Source of the DNA: Epiperipatus broadwayi
Taxonomy: Eukaryota > Onychophora > Udeonychophora > Euonychophora > Peripatidae
DNA: 64,000 bases
Assembly: GCA_028023455.1 (NCBI GenBank)
Contig: JAQFVV010000181.1
Coordinates: forward strand, 1,556,001-1,620,000
Reading direction: 5' to 3'
The notes beneath the pieces were generated by a model that saw only the letters and a program-made list of their open reading frames with translations, was not told the DNA's origin and ran no database searches. Numbering within the stretch: the stretch's first letter is position 1; each line of letters begins with the position of its first letter. Position numbers and translations under genes: made by a program. Below are positions 24,345 to 36,465 of the stretch, one piece after another.

Positions 24345-26915
24345 TATATTATAACGGGATTGGGTGGGGGTAGTGGGATGAAAAGAAAACTGTACCTGGG
24401 GTGATGGCAAGTCATCACCACTCCCAAGTCAATACAAAATCAATAATTCACAAAAGTATATATATATATAAGTATAAAATATTTAAGGGGAACATGAGAT
24501 CAAGAGAGATCTCTGAGAGATCAGCCAATCACTAAAGGCATAATTAACCATCAACCAGCATTATAATAAAAGTAATTATAAGTAATACTAATACTCAAAA
24601 TAAATAATCACTCATCATTATGAATGATCCACAATCAAAATATAATAAAATCTGTACAATAATTCAACAGTCAATCTTGTGACTGGATTGGAAATAGGTC
24701 TTCTGTAGACCATACTAACTATTAAGTGTTTGCCAGCTTGGGCAATTATTTAACCATTAATTTGGAGGTACAAACTAAGTGCTCATCCATCAGAAATCAT
24801 AAGAATCAAACAATAATGTTGGGACATTAAAACATGCTGATCATCATCAATGCTCAGGCCACTTGTACTGGCTAACTATAAACTTAACTCCTAATAAGGC
24901 TAAAATAAAATATAGTGCATGGGCTTTAAAGAATATAATCTTATGTGCGAACCAGGATGATGATTGATCATTGCTGGATGCCCCAAAAGCACTAATATAC
25001 ATCCCCATTTATATATTCATCCAGTGCACAAATCTAGCTCAGAGATCACACAAGCTCTATTACTGTAAATGACTAAGAGATGATGCAATACAATTTTTAA
25101 CAGTTGAATACAAGTTTATTAATATTTAAAACATTCTGATTTTGAAAAGTATACAAAATTATATACACAACTAAAGTTTTTACATTGATTTACAATATTT
25201 CTTAATAAGTATCTATAAATGCATACATATATCCGTATATAGACGTGCGTTTTATAATATACAGTGAAAACATTTCAATTAACAAAAACTAATTATAAAA
25301 AATTAATTAAATTTTATTTGTTATACTTGACAAGCAGTCATCTATATACATGCATGTGCGGGTAATTTCTAAACATAATTGATTTAACCTACAATAATAC
25401 ATGATTAAGCTTTTAAATTATATTTTAAATAATACAAATACTTATGCTAGGTTTACTACAACATGTATATAGAATTGCACAGATTATTAACAAATTTAAT
25501 TTTGTCAAACAATAAATAACAATACTTTTATAATTAATAATTTCATTTTGAATATACATAAAATTTACATATATATATATATATGTGTGTGTGTGTATCA
25601 TTATTAAAAAAAATCAGTTTATCAAATTCTATTACAGCTTTCTTTTATTCTTTTTAAAAAAAATATAGTCAATTTTCCAGAGGTTAGAAAGCTTTTATTA
25701 GGTTACCTCTTAACTAATTATAAATGTCTTTAAATTTAAAAATACAGATTTAAAATGTCTATCAAATGAATTATTGAAAAACAACTCACTTTTGTATGCA
25801 AGTTTATCTGTGCCCCTCTGCATATAGACACAGCAGCATATGTATAACTACTTCCTTGTTCATCTGGTGTTTCTCGTGGGCAAGCTGTTTTTTGGTCAAG
25901 CCAGGCAACTGTCATCATCTGGTAAAAGTACATAATTCAGGTATGGTTGACTTTTTCTCTTCTGTAGTCAGTTCCACTTATACTTGGATTTTATAAGCTT
26001 CAAGTCAACAAGCTGCTTTTCCAGAACACTTTTAAAGCTATGAATTACAAAGAATCTTGATCCTTTCCTCCATGTGAATTCAAACTCCACCAGTGAACTG
26101 TAGAGCAGACACTTCCTTGGATTCTTACATCCTCATGGCAGTTTTTTTTATAATTATACTAGCCATCTTTGCAGCTAGCTTTACTGTTGCCATTCTTTGC
26201 TACGGTTACCAACTCTTCACAAAATACTTTAGACAAGTTTGAATTAGCTCATCTGCTAACCACTTCTCAGAAAACTAAAGCCAAACTTTTGCAGTTGGCT
26301 CAGTTGGCCACTACTTAAAATACAAAAACCAGACTCTTCTGGTCAACTCTTACAAAACTGCAAGCAAAAACCGATATTTTTTATCAGTCTTTTTATAATC
26401 TTTGTTGGGTCATGTGATAAAAACAGTGACTGTTTTCAATCTGTCTAATCCATTTGAAAACAAACTGGAAATTTCTATCAAAGTGTGATATTCATGTTTT
26501 TACTTTAATCTTTGGAAAATGACCAAAGGGGTGATAATCCTTTAGAATTTTAATCTACAAAGATTTTTAACTACATAGTAGAAATGCAAACAAGCATTAA
26601 TTTAAAAATATATTTTGTACAAGTTTTAATTAAAAGATTTTAAAAATAAATTACGCTTGTTTTGTTTTTTTAATTTCAAAATCAGAATTACAAATATTAT
26701 TTATCAGATCTTTTTAAAAGTTTAATCCATAACAAAATTTTATTTTAAATCAAGAGTTATTTTTTTTTTTTTATTTTTTTATTTCAGTGAATGTAGAAAA
26801 TATCTACAATAATTTTTGTCTGTGTTTATTTTTACTTTTCATTTACTCTTTATATATTTATGCACACACCCTATAATGCGTGCTATGTAACCCAACTCGT
26901 TACAATATATATATA
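24345..26915 (+). repeat. Left arm of 5.6-kb palindrome (repeat unit, forward)
   Basis: The unit begins at a (TA)n tract with TTATAACGGGATTGGG (24350) and ends CCCAACTCGTTACAA (about 26890-26904) before another (TA)n. The two ends are themselves inverted (TAACGGGATTGGG against TAACGAGTTGGG), so the unit has the TGT...ACA look of an LTR or a TIR element. No coding capacity was recognised; the open stretches at 25736-25996 overlap on opposite strands and are not genes. The unit's end also occurs at 60785-61105. Confidence 0.78.
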
Positions 26916-26924
26916 TATATATTA

Positions 26925-29900
26925 TAAGTCTATTATTTGGCATACAATAATATAGTGAGTTTGCATAAATATATATAAAGGAAAGGAAAACTAGAAATAA
27001 ACACAGACATAAATTTGTAGATATTTTTCTATACTATCCTCGAATAATAAAGGGTTAAATAACTGAAGTTAAAATAAAATATTACACATTTAAGATTTAA
27101 AAAGGCTGATAAAAATTAATATTTAATTCTGATTTTGAAATTTTAAAAAAAAAGTGTTTTATGTTTAAAACAGAACTGATAATTGTAAATATTTCTATTA
27201 TCTATTCTTTTTGAAAAATCTTTTAATTAAAAGTTGTATAAAATATCTTTTAATTAATGCTTGTATGCATTTCACTATCTAAGTAAAAACATGTGGATCA
27301 CACCTTTGGTAAAATTGTAAAGTTGCTTTCAAAAGTAGCTTTTGATTAAAAAAGATTTGAAAGGATTAGTGATCTTTTTAAAAAGATAAAAAAAAAAACT
27401 TTTTAATTAAATGTGTTGTTATGACCCCAAACCAATTCTATAAAAGGGCTGATAAAAATATCAGTTCAGTTTGACTTTTAGCTTTTGTAAGAGCTGGCCA
27501 GAAGAGTCTGGTTTTAATATTTCAAGCAGTGGTCAGCTGCAAAGTTTGGATAATAATTTTTTTGAAGACATTTCTTATCTTAATATTTTTGTGAAACAAT
27601 TGGCTCATAGCTAGCTGCAAAATTGGCTAAAGTATTTTGTGAAGAGTTAGCTGTAGTTTATTGTTAACTATAGCAGAAAGTGGCCATTGTAAAGCTAACT
27701 ACAGAAATGGCTGGCAGAAATATACAGAGGATTGCCATCAAGATATAAGAATGCAAGAAAGCAGCTGCCCTAATTTACTGCTGAAGTTTTGAATCATGAA
27801 GCTGACCCATTTCTACATCCACTAGTCTGCTTAAATATGGAAACAGTTTGCTGACCTGAAGTCTATAAGTCCAAGACAGAAGGGAACCTAAATCAACACC
27901 AGCTTACCTGGATTATAACTTCCTGATTATGACTTTCCTGAACTGCTCCTCATTAAGAGAAGCCATCAGTTGATGAAGTAGTTATACATATGCTGCTGTG
28001 TTTATATCCAGAAAAGCATAGATAAATGTATATAGTGAGTTATATTTTTGTAAAATGTTCCTTAAAAAAGGCATTTTAATTTAGTAACTTAAAGTAAAAC
28101 AAATAAGTAATCTTGAGTCAAACATCTAAAAGAGAGACAACTTGCTATATATATTTTGTAAAGAAATAATTTTCATATTCCTTAAAAATGACATTCTAAA
28201 AGTGAGATATATAATATAGAACGATTTTCTTTAAGCTCATTTCTTGAGAGAACAAAAAAGACATTTTGAAATTTATATTTTAAAATAATTCTTAAAAAAA
28301 CATTATTATAGTAATCAGTTAAAGACTGATTTTATTTTTATTTTTTTGAAAAAAAAGTAGAAATCAAAAAAAAAAGCAAACTTTTAGATTAATTTAAAAT
28401 ACATTGATAATCAATCAACTGTCAAAATTTAATAGTACTTATTTCAAAGGGGAAAAAAAGGAAACTATCCACAGCAAAGAAAAACTTACCATAAAAATAT
28501 GCCAATGTTATAATTTCAACAAAAAATTTAATTGTTAAAATGTACATTTTAATAACTATTATTTTAAAAAGTTAAAAGGTATGGTATAAATGATAGCGTG
28601 CACATACATTTCCTTGTGCATAGACATATATGTTAATAGATATCTGTATCATTAAAATGTAGTAACTTAAATTTTTAATCATTTATTATTTTATGACGAT
28701 TGAAATAGTCCTCAAATATACTGCACTCTGGGTGCATATATATATATATATATCAAATGCATGTCAGACAGACACATTTAGGTAAAAATTAATGTGATTT
28801 TATTATTGTGATAAATACAAATGTTATGTAAAATTTTAGTCATTTTTAAATTTTGCTAACTGTTAAGTGAAATGTTTCATTGTATATTATAAAATGCATG
28901 TCTATGTATGGACATATGTATGTGTTTATAGAAACCTATTAATAAGTAATGTAATCAATGTAATAGCTTGAAATTTGTATATTAATCTTGTGAATCACAA
29001 TGTGATAACTTATTATTATGTATATTAATCCAAATCAGAAGGCTTAATTTCATGTATAGCCATATAGACCTTAATTTCAATTTTTTGTTATTGTTAATAA
29101 ACTTATATTCAGTTGTTAAAAATTATTCCAGTGGTTTTAAATATTTTTAGACTATCTGTTTCCATCATCTATTAGTCATACACAGTAATAGAGCTTATAT
29201 TCTCTGAGTTAGATTCAAGCATGGATTAATATATAAATGGGAATGTTTTAGTGCTTTAGGAGCATTCCAGTATAACATTGTCCTGGTTTTGGCTGACGAT
29301 TATATTCTTCAAAGTTCCTGCATTACATTTTATTTTAGTCTAATTAGAAATTAAGTTTATAGTTGGCTAGTACATTAATGGTACTAAGTGGCCAGAGCAT
29401 TGATGATGGTAAGCATGTTTTAATATCCAAGCATTATTGTTTCTGATTTTTATAAATTTCTTACGGATGAGCACTTAAGTTGGTGCATCCAAATTATGTT
29501 TAAATAATTGCCCAAGCTGGCAAAGGCTCAATAGCTAGCCTGGTCTACAGAAGACCCATTTCCAATCCAGTCACCAGATTGACTGTTGATTTTATTATTG
29601 ATTTATTTGATTGATGGATCATCATGATAGATAGTTATTACTTATTACTAGTAATTATATTTAATTTTATTTGTTATGCTGGTTGATGTATGATTAAATT
29701 TAGTTGCTCTGAGGAATAGCTGGCTGATCTCTTAATCATCTCTCAGAGTGATCTCTCATGCTCATGTGATAATATTACTTCTCTTGAATATATATGATTA
29801 TTTTTTAGATACTAAATATATCTTTAATATCTCTTGTACTTTACTATCTTACTTTTTGATAGTAAACATTATTCTTACTTTATTACTTTAATATTTAATT

Positions 29901-29995
29901 TTAAAATTTTGTTTATTATTGATGATATGTTTCATCACCTCAGATCAAATCCCCATCATCATCATTATACCCCATCCAATTACAATATACATATA
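26925..29995 (-). repeat. Right arm of 5.6-kb palindrome (repeat unit, inverted)
   Basis: Read on the minus strand this follows the left arm along its length. Matching landmarks include AATTGCCCAAGCTGG (29507-29521 versus 24743-24757 inverted). TCTACAGAAGACC (29545) faces 24699-24711, and AAACACAGAC (26999) faces 26820. The outer end TGGGGTATAATG... faces 24362. The arm is about 0.5 kb longer than the left, so indels separate them, and the inner terminus (TATAAGTC) has drifted. No gene was seen. Confidence 0.78.
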
Positions 29996-30369
29996 TAATT
30001 ATTGCATTTCATGAATGCACCTATAAAAATTAATTGAAAATATTACAGCTGTATGAAGTGCCTTTTTGAAGTATTAGACAAAAATAATCATTTCTTTTAT
30101 CTTGTCATTTCGTTAGCTATTGGATAGAAGATTCCTTATAGTAACTATAAATTAATTTAAAATAAATAAATAGATTATCTATTTGTTTAAAATTTCAAAC
30201 TTGGACCTGTTTAAAATCTCAAACTTGGGTCCTAATCTCAAAAAATAGAAATAAAAAACTTACAAAAAAATAATAATAATAATAATAATACATAAATGTG
30301 CATTTATTATTTTCAGATAAAATAATATAAAAGTGTCTTTATAATTTTAAAATATTTGAACTTTCAAAC

Positions 30370-30549
30370 CTGCTGATGCAAATTAATATTTTGTAATTGG
30401 ATCTCTGTTAACTGCTGGCTATTCTGATCATGAAGATTCTGTAAGACTTCAAGACGATTTCTGAGTAAACTATTTTGGGCCATTGCACTTTCTAAAGCTC
30501 GAATGGAATCCTCTGATTCTACTTCCACAGTTTTAATTTTGGTGATAAC
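30370..30549 (-). CDS. KIFC3: KIFC3-like kinesin, coiled-coil exon
   Basis: This exon of 60 codons has phase 0 at both ends. The acceptor ...TTGATTAG ends at 30550 and the donor is CAGCAG|GTTTGA at 30370/30369. The peptide starts VITKIKTVEVESEDSIRALE and continues with RNRLEVLQNLHDQNSQQLTE. Leu/Ile/Val spacing and high Glu/Gln/Asn/Arg content indicate stalk coiled coil. It lies only 153 bp from the next upstream exon, with matching phase, so the two were certainly spliced together. No catalytic residues are expected here. Confidence 0.87.
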
Positions 30550-30702
30550 CTAATCAAAAATAATAAAATTTTAAATAAATAATAATTCAGTTATATTATT
30601 GAAATCATAATTTCATTATCATCATTGTTATTATTATTATTACTACTATGAGTACAATTATTATTCTTATTATTATTTATTTTGGAAGTAACTACAACTT
30701 AC

Positions 30703-30906
30703 CTGAGGTTCACTTGCTCTGAAAGCAAAAAACTGTAACTCTAAATCTCTTAATTGTTTGCTTAATAATTGAATTCTATCTTCAAGAGCTTTGTTTTCCA
30801 CCTTTAACTTGAGCTGTGATTCCCCAGCTTGTCTTGATTGAGTTAATAAATCAGCCTCCATGTCAAGAATACGATCCTTCAAACTTTCATTTTCTTCTTC
30901 AAGTTT
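30703..30906 (-). CDS. KIFC3: KIFC3-like kinesin, coiled-coil exon
   Basis: This exon of 68 codons has phase 0 at both ends. The acceptor AAATTCTAG ends at 30907 and the donor is CCTCAG|GTAAGT at 30703/30702, an excellent match to consensus. The peptide runs KLEEENESLKDRILDMEADL, then a second heptad block KVENKALEDRIQLLSKQLRD, then LELQFFAFRASEPQ. The first 56 residues show clear a/d hydrophobic periodicity. The FFAFRASEP end may break the coil. Splicing to 30549 across a 153-bp intron keeps the frame (SEPQ|VITK). Confidence 0.9.
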
Positions 30907-32089
30907 CTAGAATTTCATAAGATATAAATATAAATCTGGATATATATGCATATTCAGATATCTATATATATGTGAAATTTTTAACCACATTTTGTGTCTA
31001 TGTAAGTTACAAAATTTATTGAGTATTTTATAATCCAATTTTAAATTAATTTGCTGAAGTATATTTTCTATCTATATATAAAACATTCATCAAAAAAGAA
31101 AATAGATAAACTCAGCCCTCAGAAAATAAAAATAGTATTTATATGACCAGGATTTTGGAAAAAGCTGTAATTAACCTTTAGCACTACATTTAGACACAAT
31201 GTTAATCATAGTTTATACTATAATCTGCATTAATTTGCTTCACAAGTTATTCAATAAATTTATAAAGTAGATATCTTGAAAGCTTTAAAGAAAGAAAAAA
31301 TGATTTAATTGCTGAAGTGCAAAGTAGACTCCATTGTGAAACTGTTGCACTTATGTTAAAAAACAGAATACTATATTCCATCAGAAAAATAAATTTACTT
31401 CAATTAAATATAGACATTTTTGCAGAAATAACATACAGTAATTGAATATAGTTTTAATACTGTAATAATAAGATTATTTCAACAAAAAAAAAAATATGCA
31501 TTTATAGATGTCATGTATAATTCAACATGGATGATCTACCTGAGTATTTAATATACAGAAATAAGATATTAAATGCTTCTAAAAGTACACTCAGCATAAT
31601 AATAAAGCAATCATGTAAGACAGTCTACCAATTAAGATATATATATATATTGTAACAAAATTAAGGAGATCAAACGATCCATTGTAACATAAATAAAGGT
31701 AGAAAAGATTCAAATATAAATATTATCATTTTAGTCATGGAACAAATATATTAAAACATCATTGGATTAAATGAAACATATTTTATAATTAGATTTCTCA
31801 AGATATCATAATATCAATAATCAGAAACAATAATGCCTGGAAACTAGTTATTTAAGGTGTCTGGCCTATTTCAAACCCTGGTTAGGCAGGCATTGTATCA
31901 TCAATAAACGAGTAGAAACCATAAACAATTATAATTAACAACAAACTATTATAACTCAGGAAATAACATCAAGTGGGTGAGTACACTGGTAACTCAATAA
32001 AATATCTTCTCAGGTATACAGATGGTAGATTTGATCCCCTTTCATCTTTTGGTTTAATGTCAATTGCATATTTAAATAAATAACAAGTG

Positions 32090-32195
32090 AATATGGTCTA
32101 GCAGGGCGCCACTAGATTATCTAAACCTAGACACAGTTATATCTTATAACCTTTTCACATGTACCGGGTTTGAATCCCTTTTTGGTACTTTATTT
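32090..32195 (+). mobile_element. Possible tRNA-derived SINE
   Basis: TGGTCTAGCAGGG (from 32094) fits a polymerase III A box, and GGTTTGAATCC (about 32166-32176) is a good B box about 70 bp downstream. The short tail is A/T-rich. A second pair-like arrangement lies just upstream (31975-32045, with GATTTGATCCCC), which may mean a dimeric SINE. No second copy was found in the window. Confidence 0.45.
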
Positions 32196-33054
32196 CTAAT
32201 AAAATGGAGGATTTTGCTTTTAGACCCATATCACTGTATGCAATAACATTTAGGTAAACATAAAACATCTTTAAACTAAAGTGGAGTATATAAAATTCAT
32301 TAGACATAATGTGTTTCAATATTTTTTTAAGTTTTACTAGCTCAGATTATATTATTAATTTAGGATGGCAATTCACTCATCCTTGCATGATATAGATGAT
32401 GGGATGGTGGTTATTACAATTATTCACAAATGTCAACTAAATACCATGAAATCACTATTTATTTATGGCCTTTAAACATTTATCTATCTCATTAAGTAAA
32501 ATGTGATGATGACGATGATGACAATGATAACGATAATGGTTTCAAACACAGCTTTAGGACTAAGCCTAATCATAAAAATGTAGTTTCAGAAATTAATAAG
32601 TAGTGGCTAATCTTAGTATTGAAATGATTGGATCCAAACTCGATCCAAGTTTCATGCCTTATTTAGCACTAACCTGAGATCAAACCTGATCTCTACCTTC
32701 TTAATAGTAAATTTGTTTAACGGAAAGTTTATATTCATACACACACCAAGCCTATTTTTCTTTCTTTAGCCTTGCTATATTCATTTAATAATGAACGTTT
32801 TAATTTTACTTTAATTTCTATAATAAGGTTTAAATAATGTTAATTCTAATAAAATAAGATTTATTTATTACATATTTTTGTGTGTGGATATTACATATAT
32901 GCGCGTATTTTAAATATTAATAGTAAAGTCCGTTAAATAGATTTGTTTAAAAATTACTTTTATATTTTTCTATTAAATTTTAGTGATTAAAAGTCACATT
33001 CTTTTGGATAAATCTGGAAAGTCACATAAGTTACTCAACAAAGGAACTTATCTT

Positions 33055-33724
33055 TAATTTTATTCAAGAATATACAGAGCTGCAATGTATTGTTCAAGGA
33101 AAGATGATTATAATATACAAAAAGATTTAATAATCAATGAATTAAAAATGAATGGTTTCCCTGTATATATAATTAAAAGAAGTATTGGAAAAATAGAATA
33201 TAAGATAAATAAAAATGAAAAGAGTTGAAGGAAAAAAGAAAGGTGAAGATAGATATATAAGAATAAAAACAAATAATAATATCATAGTGAATAAATTTAA
33301 CAAAATTATAAAGAAGATTAATAAAAGATACAAAAGAATAATTAATACAAAAATAGTTAATAAAAAAAGAGAAAACCTATTAAATTTGATAGATAACAAA
33401 TACATAGGATATAATAAAGAAATAATAATTAATGGAGTATATGTGATAAAATGCAAACAATGTCTAGATAGTGGGATTGATAACAAACATGTGGGAGAAA
33501 CAAAAAATTATATAAAAACAAGACTAAAACAACATATGGCAGATAATAAATCACCAATATATGTACATACAAAAGAAACAGGACACAAATTTACACAAAG
33601 TTCAATAAAAATGAAGTTATATACAAAAAGTATTAAAGAAAGGAAAATAAAAGAAGCTATATTAATAAGAAAGATAAAACCAGAATTTAATAGAGATTCT
33701 GGGATTAGGATGAGATTGGTATAG
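33055..33724 (+). pseudogene. Penelope-like element, linker and GIY-YIG endonuclease, one frameshift
   Basis: The upstream frame (33058-33207) reads SRIYRAAMYCSRKDDY... ELKMNGFPVYIIKRSI, the segment joining RT to endonuclease in Penelope-like proteins. It then meets a stop near 33208. The frame resumes by a shift at 33215 and stays open for 169 codons to 33724. There, GVYVIKCKQCLDSGIDNKHV has the GIY-type Tyr and paired Cys, GETKNYIKTRLKQHM the catalytic Arg and His, and VHTKETGHKF and ERKIKEAILIRKIKPEFN the conserved tail. Lys/Asn/Ile-rich composition follows the A+T bias. The RT core is absent, so the element is 5'-truncated, but this endonuclease domain is intact in frame. Confidence 0.88.
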
Positions 33725-34670
33725 TTATTAAATAAGATATATAGAGGTAAATATGTAAAGAGATAATTGTTAATAAATAAGTTGGGGATGATAAAAAATG
33801 GTTAGGTTAAATACGAGTATAAATTTGGGTATATTTATAGATATTAAATAATAAAAAATAATAAATAAATAAATTAATAAACTTAGCATAATATTTACAT
33901 ATAAAACAGTATAAAAAATTTTTATAAGAATTATATAAAAATAATGATAAAAGTTAAAATATATAAAATAAAAAAATATATAAGTAAATAAAGTTGTAGG
34001 GTTTATATATATAAAAACATATAAAGAAGTATAATATAAATTTATGAGTATTATATAATAAAAGTTAAAGTGTAAAAAATATATATATATAAATAAAGAG
34101 TTGTAGGGGATATATATTTAGTTTAAATAATATGTAATAGAGGGAGATAGGGTAAAAGATAATTTTTTGAAAAAAACAATTTTTCATTATTTTATTTTGA
34201 AGATCAGAATAACCTTAGTAAGTGTAAAGATTATAAAGTTTATAGGTTTTAAATATTCAGCAATAATAAATATAAAATATTAATTTTAAAAGAAGAATGA
34301 GTAAGAAAATAATAAATATGATTTAAAATTAAAAGAATTTTAGTTACTAATCATAAAGTTTAAGTTTATGAAGAATACAGATAATTAGTAGATTGTTAAT
34401 AATAATAAAATAGATAATATTTAGATTAATACTTGTCCTTGAATGTATATATGTATAAAGTTAAGAATACACATGTATAATTTATATTTATTTTTCATTT
34501 ATGTAGTACATTTTATTTTATATTAATTGTTTTATTTGGGTTTGATTATTTATTTCAGGTTTTTAATATATATATTTTATGTTGTTTTTAGTTTTTTTTT
34601 TTTTTATTGTTTAAAAATTTTTTTATGGTGTTATTATATAGTTGTTTTTTTATTTTGTTCATTATATCAT
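33725..34670 (+). other. Penelope 3' flank, very A+T-rich
   Basis: No reading frame is present. Low-complexity A+T-rich text with many AATAAA-like strings connects the endonuclease stop to the hammerhead-like core at 34675. It is probably 3' UTR or terminal-repeat sequence of the same element. Confidence 0.5.
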
Positions 34671-34674
34671 AGCT

Positions 34675-34715
34675 CTGAAGAAGACTGCAGGTCAGTCGAA
34701 ACATAGGTGTATGTA
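34675..34715 (+). ncRNA. Hammerhead-ribozyme-like core downstream of Penelope endonuclease
   Basis: CTGAAGA (34675-34681) is followed by one A, then a perfect five-pair helix II, GACTG (34683-34687) with CAGTC (34693-34697), and then GAAA (34698-34701). ACAT (34701-34704) can pair with ATGT (34711-34714) as helix III, leaving TA as the cleavage-site dinucleotide. Flanking text from ATATCATAGCT onward is shared with 62065-62115. Hammerheads in Penelope terminal repeats are established; the unpaired A at the base of helix II is unusual, so activity is uncertain. Confidence 0.6.
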
Positions 34716-35097
34716 CAAATAAAGTTTGCTAAAAGTGTTTGAAGTTTGGATAAATTATATTTATATGATATTACGGCAAACATAAAGAAAAGTGTGATTT
34801 TGGTAATTTTATTTTATCGTAGTAATCCATTTGCGAATTAAAAATGGATTCTTAACAAAAGACTTAAAAGATTTATCAGAAGAGTCTATCTTAGCATCAC
34901 AATAGAGCATATTAATTTTAAATGAATGGACAGAACAATGCCTGAAGCTATGGAAAGATAGAATATCCGGGAGCAATGCTAAAATAGTATAAATACTCCC
35001 CAAAAAGAGAGTGATAGGGATCAGATTACTATAGTGAACGAGTTGCAGTTTGAATCTATGTCGGTATATTTTATGATTTAATGTACGCAAAAATGTA

Positions 35098-35132
35098 GGC
35101 TAAGGTCGGGGTGCATAGATGTACCCCGAGCC
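35098..35132 (+). other. C+G-rich stem-loop
   Basis: CGGGGTGCA (35107-35115) pairs with TGTACCCCG (35120-35128) over a TAGA loop, including one G-T pair. GGCT and AGCC outside it can add a second short helix. It stands out from the A+T-rich surroundings. It may be a structured RNA or part of a mobile element; no family is recognised. Confidence 0.45.
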
Positions 35133-36360
35133 TTTCCCGGTAACATCAGTATGCTACCGTAAAACCATCTAATACCTTCTGAAATTATAAAGAGAACTAT
35201 TGGTGAATGAACTTTGCTGAATAATAAAAAAATAGCTAGCTATTTCATCGATGGAAAGGTGCCTCATTTCACTCTCCAAAAGAACTTGCAAGCAGTTGAA
35301 GCTTACACTTGAGAGGACTTGTTGGAAGGTAATATTACTGCCAAAAGAATTCTTTCTAAAATATATAATTCACTTTTCTTGTTTAAATGGCTTTCGTAAC
35401 ATCAGTAATTAAATATTGCCACCCTATCCTAGATAAACATGTTTTGTAATATACGTAATACTTATCTTTTGTAATTTTACTTTTGTCATTGCTCTCTATA
35501 AGATTAATTCAACTTTACTAGTTTCTCTTAAAAATGCCTTTTATATCATATTTCTTTTCTTATGGCGGTTTCCTATTATTGATTAATTTACGATTTAAAA
35601 TATTTAAGTATTTACGTGCCAATAAATCTAATTCGGTGAATTGAAACCTTCCTTAAATATTTTCAATCGGCCCATGATTGATTGGTCGATTTAATACTCT
35701 CCCAAATGAACGAGTATTTGTTTAGCTCATTTTTATTCACCGAATTGGAATTACTTTATTAAATGTAATCCAATAATACATATACTTCATAATTGCGATC
35801 TGTCAATAAAATGATTATTGTATATGTTTATTTTGTTATTAGAGCACTAAGTCGAGTTTGTGAGAAGGAAATGAATATTTATTGCAATAGATTTTAATAT
35901 GCTTTGACGAGATATTAAAGAGGGTTTTAAATGAAATTTGCATTTGGGAGGTCTCTAAATAAAAGGGAGTAATTACTTTTAAAGTTATTTAGTACGACAT
36001 TATTGTCGTGATTGATTTATTCCAATTTGATTTTGAAGGGGTTCAAGTCGATACGCTTGGACAATTATTTTAGTATTTAATTTAAGTAATGGACGTGAAT
36101 AAAGCGTCTATTCCATTAATATAGGCATTGCTGGCATAAGCAAATTATTCTAAGTTCAATGAATTCGCTATTATTTTAATAAATATATTTTAGGAAATCT
36201 AAGCTATTAATGCGGATTTCCATTCTTCAGGATTTCCATAATTGGACAGTAAGGCTCAAGGGTGAAAAAGTCCCGACCTCATTTCTCCTTATGTCTGAAG
36301 AAGCTCTCTCTCCAGGTTGCCATCTGCGAATACGCTGAGTGACCATTTTGTTCTCCAAAT
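35130..36360. other. Less A+T-rich block, possible promoter and 5' region
   Basis: The composition is more mixed than the surroundings, especially 36230-36360. Several AATTAATCTAATTC-like and ATTCACCGAATT-like words recur with some inversion (35630 against 35735). No coding exon could be supported. It precedes the mini-ORF at 36364 and a consensus donor at 36481. Confidence 0.3.
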
Positions 36361-36363
36361 ATA

Positions 36364-36465
36364 ATGGCGAAATTTGCATCAATCTTATCAATGTTTTTAT
36401 TCCTGCTATGTCAGTACTGCTTTCGTTCTCAAGATCTATCTATTTCTTTTAAAGTTGCCTCTTAA
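36364..36465 (+). CDS. Mini-ORF with signal-peptide-like N-terminus, unidentified
   Basis: ATG at 36364 opens a 33-codon frame closed by TAA at 36463-36465. The peptide begins MAKFASILSMFLFLLCQYCF and continues RSQDLSISF. It has a basic residue, a hydrophobic core of about 13 residues and a plausible cleavage region, the form of a secretory signal. A good donor (GAA|GTAAGT, 36481) follows the stop, so the ORF would sit in a first exon, perhaps as an upstream ORF. An ORF of this size can occur by chance, and the sequence resembles no family I know. Confidence 0.25.
   Translation: MAKFASILSMFLFLLCQYCFRSQDLSISFKVAS

Larger units (their letters stand above)
19960..30369 (-). other. KIFC3-like intron, about 10.4 kb
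   Basis: This is the interval between exons 30370-30549 and 19717-19959, with GT...AG ends and phase 0. It contains a SINE, a LINE, a Penelope relic and the 5.6-kb palindrome. I see nothing definable at 19960-20345, 20425-20655 and 22170-22545. An (AAT)n tract lies near 30267-30290. Confidence 0.75.

Noticed and set aside
25736-25996. Overlapping open stretches on both strands
   Set aside because: They lie in the palindrome arm, overlap each other in opposite directions and have no known motifs or conserved counterpart in the other arm.
33142-33486. 114-codon minus-strand open stretch
   Set aside because: It is the antisense shadow of the Penelope endonuclease on the plus strand, Ile/Leu-rich as expected from A+T bias.
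34809-35090. 93-codon minus-strand open stretch
   Set aside because: No recognisable motif, no splice context, composition as expected by chance next to a Penelope terminal region.
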